Shown here piece after piece: positions 14,158 through 27,100 of a stretch of 64,000 bases of DNA. A program made the translations under genes and the position numbers. The number at the start of each line of letters is the position of its first letter. The first letter of the stretch is position 1. Source of the stretch: Trematomus loennbergii. Lineage: Eukaryota > Chordata > Actinopteri > Perciformes > Nototheniidae. Location of the stretch: contig JAAOOA010001152.1 of assembly GCA_012861695.1 (NCBI GenBank), forward strand, positions 1 through 64,000, given 5' to 3'. Below the pieces are notes generated by a model. The model ran no database searches. It was not told where the DNA came from and worked only from the letters and a program-made list of their open reading frames with translations.

Positions 14158-17100
14158 ATGGCTGCTACACAAGGCGAGGAACAGCTAGAAGACGCCATTT
14201 TCCTTGCCGATTTACTTTGTAAACAACAGAAGGTAAATTGTTTAATTTCAATGGTATTGGTTTTGTGCCCGATGTACTGATTAGGTTGATTGATTATGTG
14301 CTTGTAATTCAAAGTGAATAGGAATAGACTGGGAATGAAAAGCAGCTTGTTGTGATAATGCATTACTACTTTATTGAAGGAGAAAGAAGACAGGGCCAGA
14401 GCAGCATCTAGCAGGAACAGAATCAGCTGGGTAGGCAAAGATGCTCAGGGGGGTCCTCTAAAAAGGAGGAGCAGAAGTGGGGCAACCAGCCGACGTACTA
14501 AAGGTTTGTGCATGTATACAGGTATTCATGATTAACATATGTCGTTTTTGTTGTTATTGTTCACAACATGATTGGTACAGCATGTTTCAGCTTAGAGAGG
14601 TATTGAAGAAATATCTGTTATTCCGTTGTACGTATAAAAATAGGCCATTGTAATAAATAGTTAGAGTTGGTTAGAACTGTTAGAACTCTTTTAATGCATA
14701 ACATTTGCCTGTGATTGCCTCCTGTTCTCTGTAATTATTATCTGTTATCAATATATCTATTATTATAATTATTATTTTTCAGTCAGAACTGTTGCCATTG
14801 ACAGTCCGGTGACTGTGGAACCAGCTGGAGCAACCTCTGCAGTACCCCCTCAGCTTTTTGGTAGGATGACATTTACTGTCATTGAAAGTTAGGAAATGTG
14901 TCAACATAACATCAAACGAATACGTGATGCAATATGATTACGCTGTTGTGATGCTGAACATTTTTTTTTTGTTTGTTTCCAGAAGATGAGATTCAGCAAT
15001 TGCAGCAGCTTTTGGTTGATCAACCATCAACCTCTTCCTCATGGTGCCTGCGCCAAAGTGCTGCCCAATTGGAGTGGCAAAAGGCAAGGTCCCATCACTT
15101 GGACAGCTTGCTGTCTTCAACAATGGTACCAGAAAGGAGATGCTCACATTGCTCCGCTCCTGCGGTCCTTCGCTGCAGAGAATGCATGCCCCATGAATGG
15201 TTGTGTCATGACTGTGACATTTCTAAACACAGCATACACACCCTTCATAACAGAGAGTCCTTCAATGAAGGATATTTCAAATGCATTCCCCCAACAATGT
15301 CACTAGTTAAGACAAATGACATGTTCACTTTGAGACACCAAGGTATTTCACTTAACACAATTTAGCCCAAGTGGTTATTTTATAACTTTCCTAATGTGCT
15401 GGCAGTTTAAGACATATTTTTAACCTCTCTTCACAGATCGTCTTCTGCCCACTGGTAGGCCTTCACACTTGTGTAACCCTGAAGGTGTTACAGAGTCTAT
15501 TGGCAGGCCTGTCATTTTCGTCTGCATTAATGGTATGATTTTAAGTGTTCTTTTTGTCACCCTAATACAGGTAATGAATGCGATTGTTTTGACTAAACTG
15601 TGTTTGTTATTAGGGCGTTATGATTTGCATCTCCCCAAGAGGGTGTGCAACACATGCCATTACGAATGGACACCTGATTGGGGAGACCTCATTAGAAGCG
15701 GTTACTGGCCAGCTTCTGTGAACGGAGACACGTTATATTCCACGGATGTCTTCAAATCTTTTGAGGACCTGAAGACTGTGGCACCAGGTTTGTCCAGACA
15801 GGCCTTTTTACAGATGCTGGAACGGAGGACACAGCATTATGGGAGGGTAAGATGACTTTCACTGAGTATTGCATAAGTAGAGGGCATTGTGAAAGGATGC
15901 ATTTTATTTTGTGTAGATGAAATATGTTGATTGGAAATATGTTTATGTCAAAATAACTCAATTGAAAATCTTACAATGTTACTGAAAGTAGTTTAACTAG
16001 TGTAACATTAGAGCTAAAAACCTAGCACTGGTAGATGTAGGACATACTGTATAAGATCAAACGTATCATAATCCAACTTTTGTTCTTTACTGAAGAACAC
16101 AATTTGTATGATGAAAAATATTGTGCTCTTTTGTGGGAAAATATTGGATATTGTATTGTACTGTATAGAGTCATGGTGCATATGACAAAAGCTGAAATAA
16201 TGTTCCTTCTCTTCCAGCATCTGCCAATCCTAACCTGACCTTCACTTTTCAGGATATCGTGTGTTAGGGATACTCCTAATAGCCCCCCTCTTGCCTCCAA
16301 CCACTGTGAAAGTCTTCGGGTGTTTCTCAATCGCGAGTACGCTTGCTTGGTAGCACATGTCTGCCGAGCATCTTGCTTCAGAAGCGAGGCAAGAATCCTT
16401 CCTGGCATTCGGAAAACGAAGAGTGGAACACGCTAGCAAGTGTGCAGGTGTGCGTCATATGAGAGGCCCCGCCTTACATCTTCCGCCACAGATTTGGGGA
16501 AATTGGTCCGTGCGCAAAGCATTGTGGGGATTTTAAGACCGCAGAGTCTACTCATGTGCAGCCTCAATATTTCTCCAAACGGAGTACGCCGGGCTCGGTA
16601 GATTTCCAAGTATGCTGGAGATTGGAACAGTACTTCGGCGGCACTCGATGACGTAGTATGCTTGAAATAGTGGCTCTGAAGCAGCTTTACTCGCGATTGA
16701 GAAACACCCTGTCTGTTTCCTCGTATTATTCTGACATGTGTAAATTAACAATTTTTCTTCTCAAACTTCCAGACAGGAAAAATCCATGGAGATGTCTTCC
16801 AAAGGAGCTTTCTGGAGTATATGGCCTGCCAGTACGAGTGCCAGAAAATGACGTGTGAGGAACACTTCTCATGCCCAGCTTGTACTCCCAAAATGTTGGC
16901 TGTGTCAGTGGATGGGAATAGGAAACAGTACCGGTTCCGACAGTCACAGAGGTACATCTTTTTTTTATGTCAATTGAATTTAAGAAGTAGCCTATCGATA
17001 ATGATAATAATGAATTGAATATTTATTTTTGAATTTAGGATCGATGAACCACTTTTTAAAGGGCCGTTCATCATGGAAGACTCGGCTGTCACAGACTTTG

Positions 17101-19552
17101 TTGACAAAGTCAGAACAAATGTAAAAAGTGTAAGCACAACATTTTTCTTTCTATCATTTTTCTAGCCTTTACTTGTTTTGAGAGTGTAACATTAAAATGT
17201 CTAATTGTAGACCCCAGGAAAAGGTACATGTGGTACCAGCCAGTGGTCAGCTGCTCGAGAGACAGCAAGAAGAGCCAGCAGGCTTGATGAAGAGGGGCTA
17301 GAGGTGGCTGTATGTAGACATGGAGTGCTACTGAAAGCTCTCAACATGTTCAGAGGAGAAATATTTGCCTACCCCTTGTTCCTTCAAACGCAGTTTCAAG
17401 CTACAAACGTGCATTTTTATTGCACAGATATTGCTTGTAAATACTGGCCCTACCTCGAGAAAGTGGCAAAGACAATGCCAGAACTGCAACCTTTGCTGAG
17501 CATGCAACCGTTTCTCTCGGTCATGCATGCCAAGGCCCATTCCACAAAGTGTGAGGTAGGCCCACTGTTATATTATTGTGATTGTAAGAACTTTTTTAAT
17601 TCATCTATGACATATAATATATGTGTATTTGTTAGATTGTGTGGAGCGGGAGAAATTTGGAGGGTGCTGGTTCGACGGCCGGCGAAGAAGTGGAGATGGT
17701 GAACAGCTTTCTGTCACGTTGTGCCATCACAACTAAGTACATGACAAAATCAGGTATGTCCTCTTGTCATTAGACCAACATAATTCTGTCTTGAAGTTAT
17801 TATCCATCTCTTACTTTACTTTATCTTTGTCTTTGATGTAGTCTGTTTTAACAGTACTAGAGTTTTTATGAGTTGATTTCCAAATACCCAAGTTATATTA
17901 TCTGCTTGTCAATTTTACTTTTAAAAACAGCTCGCAATGACATGTTGACTGTCCATGCAATGGGATGGAACAGACGGAAGCAGGAAAACCTTCATGTCGT
18001 GTTGGCCAAGAGATATGTCAAGGTAATTGGCCATGTAAGCATAGGCATGACAAGATTAGATTTGTAAGGCTAATGTGCAAACCTGTCACAAACAAATAAT
18101 TGTCAAAGCTGGTAAAGTGTTGGAAACTGAGTGCTTGCGCAGGTCTGGAAAAGTTTGAATGATTAATTACTGTTTTCAAGACATGAAAAGTTATGGAAAT
18201 TTGGGTGAAAATCTTGAAAATACATCTGTATCTGCAACATCTTTGTTACAACAGACAATCCAAATGTTGGAGGGTGAGACTCAAAAAATGAAGGACACCT
18301 GCGAAGAGCTTGGATGTCCTGAGGACAAAGTCCAACAATGGGTTAATGATGTTAGAGACTGGGCATCAAACGGTATGCTGTTTCCTAACTTGATAATATA
18401 ACATTCTTATTTAACGTATAGTATTAACACCTATGTTGTCTTTGTCCTCAAACTGTGTTTCTTGTTATTTACCCAAGACAACACATCAGGCAACAATCGG
18501 TCTCTCCAGATGTCCATTGAGCAGCTATTTCTAGGGCTGTGCCAAAAGAAAGCTTGCCTCTATAGACAGACTGGTAAGTTATTATTATTCAGTTGCAGTC
18601 ATGTAATTAAAAAATTCCATTGAACATTGTTTCTGTAATCTTTTTTACATTTACGTCATATAGACAGCAATAAGATTCGGCAGTTGCGTCGCAAAAGGTT
18701 AAGGGAGGAAAAGACCAAACTCTTAGCGGCAATACGCCAGTACAACACCGGACAGCCTCCTGAAGGAGAAATCCAGGAAGAAGAGGTGGAGAGAAGACTG
18801 TCTGCAGAACAGCAAACAACAGACAGTCTAATATGGCCATGGGAAGTGCAAAGTGATGGTAAGAGCTTCTCTTGTTTGTGTTTATATAATATGTTTATTT
18901 TCTGGCACTAAGCAAGACCTATAACACCAGCTTCCCAGTCAATAGACTATGACCGGTCACTTATCCTACTGGTGCATGTCTTGGTCGGTAATGGTATGCT
19001 TGCTGTTCCTCTCTCTTCAGAATCGGTGTCCATTTTGGCCCAAAAAAAAGTCTTCGATGCCTACATGGGCAAAAGGAGACTTGTGGAGGAGAGGGCCATA
19101 ATTGTGAGGGAGATGAGGCAGCACTGCCTTTATCTGAGAAGTCAGGCTGACAAGATCAGGATGCAGATGCAACATGTGTCATGTGGAGGACATAGTGGTA
19201 AATTCCATGATACCATACCCAAATACTACTTACCATCCACAGTGTGTACTAGTAACAAAAATTAGATGCCTTTTCACTATTCTATTCTCTATGTTCTGCC
19301 CTAGACATGACTCAAGAAGGGAGAGATGGATTGGCTAGTCTTCTAAAGAAAAGACTTGCTGACGTGGACACACACATCCAGCATCTTTCTTCGGCCTACA
19401 GCCTGGCAATCGGACCAAATGCCCCTCAATGGCCTGATGACTCCGTGGAGAACCATGACCAAGACAGTGACATCAGTGATGACAGTGAGGAAGACCCTGA
19501 TGAGGCCCCCCCCCACCTGATGAGGACTCACACCACCCTACCCCCACCTTGA
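14158..19552 (+). CDS. KDZ-superfamily transposase, 16 exons, 874 aa
   Basis: Sixteen coding exons join by GT-AG introns with consistent phase: 14158-14232, 14380-14503, 14783-14860, 14983-15342, 15437-15532, 15614-15846, 16773-16951, 17039-17129, 17211-17555, 17636-17753, 17931-18022, 18255-18372, 18478-18573, 18664-18858, 19021-19197 and 19305-19552. The sum is 2625 nt with no internal stop. Domains: a basic stretch near residues 50-70 (likely nuclear localisation); a cysteine cluster at about 145-185 (CSHC, CREC, CHDC), like the CxC clusters paired with KDZ transposases; the KDZ catalytic region at about 320-600, including 'SVDGNRK', 'FYCTDIACKYWPYL' and 'GEEVEMVN'; then Lys/Glu-rich, probably coiled-coil segments and an acidic tail (DSDISDDSEED). 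It would act in the nucleus, cutting and joining the element ends. The start is the first ATG after the CA tract. Catalytic D and E assignments are not certain. Intron 6 holds a MITE. The protein looks competent. Confidence 0.85.
16318..16709. mobile_element. MITE in transposase intron 6
   Basis: The ends are inverted copies: 'GGTGTTTCTCAATCGCGAGTA' minus its last base at 16319 and the complement 'CTCGCGATTGAGAAACACC' at about 16690-16708. The element is about 390 bp and non-coding. No clear target duplication was found. It lies wholly in the intron, so it need not disrupt the transposase. Confidence 0.75.
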
Positions 19553-19655
19553 GGAAAGGACGCTGGGGCACAGCGCCTCTCTCCCCCACCCTACCACCTC
19601 CTTGAGGAAAGGACGCTGGGGCACAGCGCCTCTCTCCCCCACCCTACCCTGAAGG
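19536..19655 (+). repeat. 53-bp tandem duplication over the transposase stop
   Basis: 'CTTGAGGAAAGGACGCTGGG' occurs at 19548 and again at 19601, followed by the same 'GCACAGCGCCTCTC' and a CCCCCACCCTACC stretch, with a partial third unit. The first copy includes the TGA stop codon at 19550-19552, so the 3' end of the reading frame lies in a short tandem repeat. Confidence 0.8.
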
Positions 19656-20859
19656 ACACTAGGGTGTACACCAGTCAGAGGTTAAGAGCCAATAATTTCC
19701 CTGCGTTACTGCAAAGAGCCACATCATACACATAGGCACACATGCTGGGTGTATGTCCCCCCACCTCTCTCTCTCCTTTCTGTGTGCTCCCTCACTCTCT
19801 TCCTCTATGTGCCACTCTCTCTCACACATAGAACATGAACATCTAAACATTTACAATAATTGACCCACACACTCAGACACACCCTCCCTCACACAGACAC
19901 ACATACCTCTGCTCAGTCAGAGTTCTTGTTAATGTCACACACCATGATATTGACTGAAATGTACTTAACCTCTCCTACCAGTATTAAGACCAGAGGCCAG
20001 TTATCCTCAAACAATAACATTGTGTGCACTCTCACACACAACCTCTCACTTCAAATAATGTGAAAAAAAGTTGTTATCTTACTATGCATGTTGCTTCTTT
20101 GAACTAAGTGAACATTCTGGAATGAATTGCCTTGAACAATCCTTAAACATGTGGCTTGTGAGGAATATGTAAACGTTTGTATTTAAAACAAACCCATGAC
20201 TAAGGTTGGTTCAAACATTGCTTCATGACAGTTATTTAAAAAATAAATGAAGTGTATTTTAGTTAATTCTCCTCACATGATAACTATCTCAACCTTTACC
20301 TAACCCTCTGACTGACAGAAGCTCTGCTGACAGAGATGCACTTTCTCTATTTTTTATTTCTTTACCGCAATTCACCTATTCGGGAGTCCTTCTGTGTCAG
20401 CAACCAGTTTTCCGTGAGCAGGCCTTCTCTCACACTCACACACACACCTACCTACAACTACAAAGTGTTGCCGTTTAGGGTTGAAAACATTATATTGAGT
20501 TATTACGGAGTTATTATCTTCAGAAGCAGAACTCTCCCTTCACTGTCACTGCAGTAAAGCCTGCCTCCGGTGCTGCAGGATCTGCATTCTGATTGGCTAA
20601 ATCACTTCTGTGTTGAAAACTCTGTGTAACGATTGGCCTGGAACTTGTGTGTTGTTTACCCTTTGTGAACTGGGATACATATGCGCAAAAAAACACACTA
20701 AATTAAAATTCTATATGAATTGAAGTTCACAAACCATGGTTTACGTGTCAACTCACTAATTTCTTTGTTGATGTTCACATAGGAAAGAGGGTGTCGTTTT
20801 TCTCATACTGATATTCTGCACAAACTGTGCTGTTGTATTTGCTGTAAAGTGTCCTTACT
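19656..20859. other. 3' flank of the transposase gene, no further gene
   Basis: Contains CT/CA-rich stretches (19760-19900, 20420-20455). Candidate polyadenylation signals exist ('AAATAAATGA' near 20240), but none can be singled out. No second gene is visible. Confidence 0.4.
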
Positions 20860-20960
20860 GTAAGGTAATTATTATATGTACAGCACTTTGGCTCGACCAA
20901 AAATCGTTTTAAAAATGTGCTATATAAATAAAACTTGATTTGATTTGATTGATTTGATAT
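20860..20960 (+). repeat. LINE/SINE 3' tail
   Basis: 'TGTGCTATATAAATAAA' followed by TTGATTTGATT repeats. This is the common 3' tail of fish non-LTR elements; a similar tail is at 61866-61936. Confidence 0.6.
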
Positions 20961-21113
20961 CTGTTATCTGATTAAATATGCTATTTTAGCCCACTTCCTT
21001 CCAACTGGACAGATGTTATCCAATACCCATAGTCTGGAAATACCATTCCGACAGGTATTCGCCTGGCTTTCTTAAAGTAAAACAGGTACACAAGTTCACA
21101 AAATACTACATTT

Positions 21114-21432
21114 ATTGTCATGTTTCTCACACTATGAATGTACCATTATAACAGCATTCGTCTACATATAAGAGGCAATGTAAGCTGTGTCCAAGTTCAG
21201 ACACCCATCTGCAACATCTCAACTGGCTCATATCTTGTCTTATTAATGTTTCTCATAACTAATTGTATTAAAATAAACTCATTTTCCATCAACCAGCTTG
21301 TCACAGGAGTCTCAATGTTCGTCACACCCTCTGAATGTACCATTACAACTGCATTCAGCTACATATAAGAAAAAATACAAGTGTGTCCAAGTTCCGACAC
21401 CCTGTGCAACACCTCAACTGGCTCATATCAGA
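21114..21432 (+). repeat. Direct repeat pair of ~110 bp
   Basis: About 21125-21232 and 21326-21430 share 'TGAATGTACCATTA', 'GCATTC', 'CTACATATAAGA', 'GTGTCCAAGTTC' and 'CTCAACTGGCTCATATC'. They are about 195 bp apart. No coding content. Confidence 0.65.
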
Positions 21433-22242
21433 ATCAGAAATCCTTTATTAGTCCCACAGCGGGGACATTTACGCTTGTTGCAGCAAAAGTGTCATAGCAG
21501 CTAAACAAAAACGGATGCATAATACAGAATAAGCTAACATATTACAGGGATGCAAACTTGTCACCTTTCGGCGAAATTCATTCCGTTTTGAATCCAAAAT
21601 AGGTTGTTTGTGTGATTCATGTAGATCTGCAATAAAAATATTTTTGGGGTATGGGGGGGGTCTGGGACACGGAGTAATCTGCGGCCGCAAACTGTTATGC
21701 CATCATGACACGCATGGTGTTCAGGTGTTCAGAGCAGAGCTCCCTGTCGGAGCGGCAGAGCGTGATGTGCACCGAAAAGTTTTTCTGTCGCACTATTATC
21801 GTTGAGCTAGCTAACTAGCATACATTGCCACTATCTGCTAACGTTAGCTTTAGCATTCGTTTTCTAATAGTTTTTTTCATAGGCTATACACGGAGGTGGT
21901 ATAAGTATAGATCTTGTTCTTGAGTAAAAGTAGAAGTACTCAGATCTTGTACTTGAGTAAAAGTAGAAGTACTCAGGTCTTGTACTTGAGTAAAAGTAGA
22001 AATACCAGAGTGTAGGAATACTCTGTTACAGTAAAAGTACTGCATTCCAAATGTTCCTCAAGTAAAAGTATAAAAGTATTATCATCAAAATATACTTAAA
22101 GTACCGACAGTAAAAGTAGTCATTGTGCAGATTGGTCCATTTCAGAATAATATATATGATATGTTTTATAATGATTGATCATGAAAGTGTTCTCAAAGCT
22201 GGTAAAGGTGCAGCTAGTTTGAATGACTTTGTATACTGCAGG

Positions 22243-22675
22243 TGTTGTGCACCGACAGAAATGCTAGAGAGATGCATGTTATTTACGTTTGCTTTCTCTC
22301 ATTCCAGGCTTCCTGATTATTTTCACCTGTGTCTCCTGTGCTCATCAATGTCAGCCCCGCCCCTGATTGGTCCCACCTGTGTCTAGTTACCCTGTGCTTA
22401 TATTCCCCTGTCTCCCAAGTGTTCTTTGTCAGTTCGTATTGTCTCTTGCTATGGTCAGGTCTATGCTCTTTGTGCTCTTGTAAAGTTTGATTCCTCACTA
22501 CGTGAGCGCTTTCATTTTGTTCCTCTATTTTTGTCATCTCGGTTAGAGATTTGATAGTTACCTTTTTTGTTGTTCATTGCTGTATTTGGAAAATAAAGTA
22601 TCTTACAAGTACTTTACCTCTGTCTCCCGGGTCGTGCAATTGGGTCCTACATCCTAAGTGTCTGAGTTCGTAACA
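22243..22675 (+). repeat. 5' LTR
   Basis: 433 bp, TG...CA ends. A candidate poly(A) signal AATAAA is at 22592-22597, and a weak TATA-like 'CTTATATTCC' is at about 22398. It carries promoter and polyadenylation functions for the retrotransposon. Confidence 0.92.
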
Positions 22676-22691
22676 GAACGAACTGACCATT

Positions 22692-23771
22692 ATGGACCCA
22701 GCCGACCCAAGAACGCTTCACGCAGCGCTGTCAGCACAGGGCGTGAAGATCTTTCATCACGAGGAACAGCTGGGCCTAGTCAACCAGGAAATGCAAGAAC
22801 TAAGAGGACGCCAGGCCGGGATTCAGGAAGCATTATCCACACAGATGCAACAACTGGCTGTCCAAATGAATCATTTTTTCACTCACCAACAGACTGCTCC
22901 TCCGGTGACGTCATCCACAACTGAGAGGTTGCCTGTCAATGCTCCAGCTGATTTCCCAAGTCAGGCTGTTTCTTCCCCTTTACGGCTGGCTCTTCCGGAG
23001 AGATTTTCCGGAGATTCTTCTAATTGCAGAGCCTTTTTGGTACAGTGCGATCTGCATTTTCAACACAACCCAGGAGCCTTTTCATCGGACCATGGTAAAG
23101 TGGCGTTTATTGTGTCTCATTTAACGGGAAGAGCTGCAGCCTGGGCTACTGCAGAATGGTCAAGAGAAACTGAACTATGTTACTCATTGACCGATTTCAT
23201 AGAGACTATGAGTCGTATTTTTGACCACTCATCGCCTGCTACAGAGGCCAGCAGAAAACTTTTTCATATACGCCAGCTCAACCGCCAGGTGGTTGATTAC
23301 GCCATCGAGTTTCGCACAGCAGCAGCGGACAGCGGATGGAATGTTCCGGCTCTTCGTGACGCCTTCATGACGGGACTTTCGGAACCGATAAAAGACCAGC
23401 TGGCTCCACTGGAGACACCCCGGGATCTGGAATCTCTCATCGCCGTGGCCATCCGGATCGATAACCGTCTTCGGGAAAGAGAGAGGGAGCGTCGACGCAA
23501 CCGAGACGTTATTCCCAGCTCCCAGAATGCATCTTGGTGGGTCGCGCCGCCAGCCGAGGATGTCCAGCCCATGTTACCACACCGTCAGAGGATTACACTT
23601 CCGAATGGCTCCGGGGAACCCATGCAGCTGGGAAGAACCAGGCTTTCTCTGGAGGAGAGGCAGCGCCGTCTACGGGAGGGTTGTTGTTTCTACTGCGGCC
23701 AGTCGGATCATCAACTCGCTTCATGCCCGGGAAAAGATCGTGCTCACCAGTCAAAAGGAGGGCGCTGGTGA
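22692..23771 (+). CDS. gag: Retrotransposon Gag, 359 aa
   Basis: Starts at an ATG 16 bp after the 5' LTR. An N-terminal Gln-rich helical segment is followed by a retrotransposon capsid-like region from about residue 95 ('[13 protein letters not shown]', typical of sushi-ichi Gag and its domesticated mammalian relatives). Next come an Arg-rich stretch near residue 260 and one CCHC zinc knuckle near residue 332 ([15 protein letters not shown]). Gag forms the particle that packages the element RNA. The frame is intact and ends TGA at 23769-23771. It overlaps the pol frame, which lies one base back, so Pol is expected by -1 frameshifting, as in sushi-type elements. The slip site was not located. 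Confidence 0.9.
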   Translation: MDPADPRTLHAALSAQGVKIFHHEEQLGLVNQEMQELRGRQAGIQEALSTQMQQLAVQMNHFFTHQQTAPPVTSSTTERLPVNAPADFPSQAVSSPLRLALPERFSGDSSNCRAFLVQCDLHFQHNPGAFSSDHGKVAFIVSHLTGRAAAWATAEWSRETELCYSLTDFIETMSRIFDHSSPATEASRKLFHIRQLNRQVVDYAIEFRTAAADSGWNVPALRDAFMTGLSEPIKDQLAPLETPRDLESLIAVAIRIDNRLRERERERRRNRDVIPSSQNASWWVAPPAEDVQPMLPHRQRITLPNGSGEPMQLGRTRLSLEERQRRLREGCCFYCGQSDHQLASCPGKDRAHQSKGGRW

Positions 23772-26700
23772 GCAAGTTTCCCGCAGACTTTCCTCCTCGA
23801 CCTGTTACGCAGGTAAACATTTGTATTAACAATCAAACCATTGACCAGGGTGTGTTAATAGACTCAGGGGCTGACGAAAGTCTTATGGACTGGGGCGTAG
23901 TAAATCAGCTAGAAATAAAGACTGTTCCGCTATCTCATCCTATTAATGCCAGTGCCTTAGACGGCCGCTTGTTGTTCACAGTTACCCATTGCACTGAGCC
24001 CATTCAGATTACTGTGAATAAGGACCATACCGAGAGCATGCAATTCCATATTTTTGAGTCGGCTCAGCACCCGATTATATTGGGGTTTCCATGGCTAAAG
24101 ATCCACAATCCTCACATTGACTGGCGTTCAGGGAAAATTAAAGAATGGGGAGAGGATTGTATGGGCAGGTGTAAACTTTCACAACCTGTTAATGCACCAA
24201 CAGACTCTCGTAAAATCATTATAGATCACCCCGACTATCCTGATCTACAGAAGGTACCTTCCTGTTACCATGATTTAAAGGAAGCCTTTAACAAATCCAA
24301 AGCCATGTCGCTACCTCCTCACCGAGATTTTGACTGTCCCATTGATCTCTTACCGGGAGCCCCCATTCCCAAGGGGAAACTTTATTCGATTTCGAGACCT
24401 GAGAGAGCAGCAATGGACGAATACATTTCCTCTTCACTCAAATCAGGAATTATCCGTCCTTCATCTTCTCCAGCCGGAGCGGGATTTTTCTTTGTGGGAA
24501 AGAAAGACGGGTCTCTGAGACCTTGCATAGACTACAGTCCACTAAATGACATTACGGTGAAGAACCGCTATCCTCTGCCACTCATGACATCTGCCTTTGA
24601 ACTACTTCAAACTGCCAAAATATTCACCAAGTTAGATTTAAGAAATGCATATCACTTGGTTAGAATAAGAAAAGGGGATGAGTGGAAGACAGGATTCAAC
24701 ACTCAGAGTGGTCACTATGAGTATCTAGTAATGCCTTTTGGACTATGCAATGCACCGGCTGTGTTTCAAGCTCTTGTGAATGAGGTTTTACGGGAATTTT
24801 TGAATATTTCAGTGTTTGTGTATCTGGATGATATTCTGATTTTCTCCCCAGACACTAAGTCTCATGTTAACCATGTCCGTCAGGTTTTGCAGAAACTGCT
24901 AGAGAATCAGTTATATGTCAAGGCAGAGAAGTGTGAGTTCCACACAAAAGAGGTATCCTTCTTAGGATACATAATCTCACCTAATCATATGCAAATGGAT
25001 CCTGCTAAAATCAGTGCAGTATCCCAGTGGCCTACACCAGACTCCAGGAAGAAGGTCCAACAGTTTCTAGGGTTTGCTAACTTCTATAGGAAGTTTATTA
25101 GGAATTTCAGTTCTGTTGCTGCCCCTCTACATGTTCTGACTTCTCCTAAGGTTCCTTTCAAGTGGACTCCCCAGGCGGACTTCGCTTTCCAACGTCTCAG
25201 AGACACATCAGCCCCCATACTCACCATTCCAGATCCCCAGCGCCAGTTTATGGTCGAGGTTGATGCTTCCAATGAGGGAATTGGAGGAGTACTGTCTCAA
25301 CGTTCTGCAGAAGACAACAAGATGCATCCATGTGCTTACCTGTCGCGGAAACTGACAACGGCAGAGCGGAATTACGACGTGGGGAACAAGGAACTGTTAG
25401 CTGTAAAAGCTGCCCTCGAGGAATGGAGACACTGGTTAGAGGGTGCAGAGCAGCCGTTTTTAGTCTGGACAGATCACAAGAATCTGGAATATATAAGAAA
25501 GGCTAAGCGTCTCAACTCCCGTCAGGCCAGGTGGACACTATTCTTTAGTAGGTTCAATTTCACCCTCTCTTTTCGTCCCGGGTCTCAGAATCAAAAACCC
25601 GATGCTTTGTCTCGTCTTTATGATCCAGAACCACTTGCGGTAGAGCCCAAGACCATCCTTCCACTTAACCGTGTGATCGGAGCCTTTTCCTGGCAAGTGG
25701 AGTCGGACGTAAAAAAGGCGAATGTCAAGAATCCAGCACCTAGCGAGTGTCCCAACAATCTGCTGTTTGTTCCTGAGGCTCTTCACTCCAAGGTCATCCA
25801 CTGGGCTCACTCATCTGTGCTTTCGTGCCATCCGGGGGTAACAAGGACAATGTTCAGGATACAACAACGTTTCTGGTGGCCAGCCATGAAGAAAGATGTG
25901 GCAGAGTACGTAGCGGCTTGTCCGGTGTGTGCGTGTAATAAGACCTCATCACAAGTCAAGATGGGCTTGCTCCAGCCCCTGCCGATTCCCCAACGTCCTT
26001 GGTCACACATTTCAATGGATTTTGTGACAGGATTTCCTTCATCCAGAGGCAAGACTACGGTCTTAACAGTGGTGGATCGATTTTCAAAGATGGCTCACTT
26101 CATCCCATTGACCAAGCTTCCCTCTGCCAAAGTCACCGCAGAGGTCATGATGAATCACATATTCAGGATCCATGGATTCCCTGATGACATTGTTTCCGAC
26201 AGGGGTCCACAATTCATTTCCGTTTTCTGGAAGGAGTTTTGTCGACTCATAGGTGCCACCGTCAGCTTGTCATCAGGATATCATCCTCAGTCAAATGGAC
26301 AGTCGGAGCGTCTGAACCAGGAACTAGAGACTACGCTACGTTGTCTCGTCTCCCGGAACCAGACTACCTGGAGTGACCACCTCACATGGGTCGAGTTTGC
26401 CCACAATACTCTTCCTACGGCAGCCACAGGTGTCTCTCCATTCCATTGTGTCAATGGTTTCCAGCCTCCATTTTTCCCTAACAACGAGGAAGAGGTGAGG
26501 GTTCCATCGGCTCATGCCATGATCAGACGTTGTCGACGAGTTTGGGCTGGTGCTCGCCAGGCTCTTCTCCGAAGTTCAGCTCGGATGAAGGCTGTTGCAG
26601 ACGTCCATCGCAGGGTCGCTCCCTCCTACAGACCAGGCCAAAATGTTTGGCTTTCCACTAAGGACTTACCACTCCATGTCGCCTCAAGGAAACTGGCTCC

Positions 26701-27100
26701 GAGATTTGTGGGTCCTTTCCCGGTGTCCAGAGTCATCAACCCGGTGTCTGTACGCTTGCAACTCCCCAGAACTATGAGAGTACATCCGACGTTTCACGTC
26801 AGTAAAATCAAGCCGGTGTGTGAGAGCACACTTGTTCCCGCCTCCAAGCCCCCTCCACCGCCCGAGTTCTTTGAAGGGGGTGAGGTTTACAAGGTCCGTA
26901 AGCTACTAGAGGTCCGTAATAGGGGGAGGGGGAAGCAATTCCTGGTAGACTGGAAGGGTTACGGTCCTGAGGCTAGAAGCTGGGTAGCTGCGTCATTTAT
27001 CGTAGACAAGACGCTTATCCACGATTTTTACAATCAGCCTGGGCCATCAGGAGTTGGCCCTAGAGGGGGGGGTACTGTTGTGCACCGACAGAAATGCTAG
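23534..27100 (+). CDS. pol: Retrotransposon Pol: protease, RT, RNase H, integrase, chromodomain
   Basis: The open frame is 1188 codons; the true product probably begins at the frameshift inside the gag overlap, so the first ~70 codons may not be used. Domains in order: aspartic protease (DSGADES, about residue 109); reverse transcriptase (YLDDILIF, about 429); RNase H ([10 protein letters not shown] about 574, TDHKNLEY about 646); integrase with an HHCC zinc-binding segment (about 759-805) and catalytic regions near MDFVTGF (828), SDRGPQF (888) and NGQSERLN (924); and a C-terminal chromodomain (about 1115-1175, '[15 protein letters not shown]'). No stop interrupts it. The chromodomain places it among chromoviruses. 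It runs to the polypurine tract and stops just inside the 3' LTR (27076). Confidence 0.93.
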   Translation: MVGRAASRGCPAHVTTPSEDYTSEWLRGTHAAGKNQAFSGGEAAPSTGGLLFLLRPVGSSTRFMPGKRSCSPVKRRALVSKFPADFPPRPVTQVNICINNQTIDQGVLIDSGADESLMDWGVVNQLEIKTVPLSHPINASALDGRLLFTVTHCTEPIQITVNKDHTESMQFHIFESAQHPIILGFPWLKIHNPHIDWRSGKIKEWGEDCMGRCKLSQPVNAPTDSRKIIIDHPDYPDLQKVPSCYHDLKEAFNKSKAMSLPPHRDFDCPIDLLPGAPIPKGKLYSISRPERAAMDEYISSSLKSGIIRPSSSPAGAGFFFVGKKDGSLRPCIDYSPLNDITVKNRYPLPLMTSAFELLQTAKIFTKLDLRNAYHLVRIRKGDEWKTGFNTQSGHYEYLVMPFGLCNAPAVFQALVNEVLREFLNISVFVYLDDILIFSPDTKSHVNHVRQVLQKLLENQLYVKAEKCEFHTKEVSFLGYIISPNHMQMDPAKISAVSQWPTPDSRKKVQQFLGFANFYRKFIRNFSSVAAPLHVLTSPKVPFKWTPQADFAFQRLRDTSAPILTIPDPQRQFMVEVDASNEGIGGVLSQRSAEDNKMHPCAYLSRKLTTAERNYDVGNKELLAVKAALEEWRHWLEGAEQPFLVWTDHKNLEYIRKAKRLNSRQARWTLFFSRFNFTLSFRPGSQNQKPDALSRLYDPEPLAVEPKTILPLNRVIGAFSWQVESDVKKANVKNPAPSECPNNLLFVPEALHSKVIHWAHSSVLSCHPGVTRTMFRIQQRFWWPAMKKDVAEYVAACPVCACNKTSSQVKMGLLQPLPIPQRPWSHISMDFVTGFPSSRGKTTVLTVVDRFSKMAHFIPLTKLPSAKVTAEVMMNHIFRIHGFPDDIVSDRGPQFISVFWKEFCRLIGATVSLSSGYHPQSNGQSERLNQELETTLRCLVSRNQTTWSDHLTWVEFAHNTLPTAATGVSPFHCVNGFQPPFFPNNEEEVRVPSAHAMIRRCRRVWAGARQALLRSSARMKAVADVHRRVAPSYRPGQNVWLSTKDLPLHVASRKLAPRFVGPFPVSRVINPVSVRLQLPRTMRVHPTFHVSKIKPVCESTLVPASKPPPPPEFFEGGEVYKVRKLLEVRNRGRGKQFLVDWKGYGPEARSWVAASFIVDKTLIHDFYNQPGPSGVGPRGGGTVVHRQKC

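Noticed and set aside
18159..18254. Upstream extension of transposase exon 12
   Set aside because: Using the earlier acceptor at 18180 gives an immediate stop in the required phase; the acceptor at 18254 keeps phase.
22283..22537. 84-codon - strand ORF, duplicated at 27116-27370
   Set aside because: It is the reverse strand of the LTR, present twice only because the LTR is.
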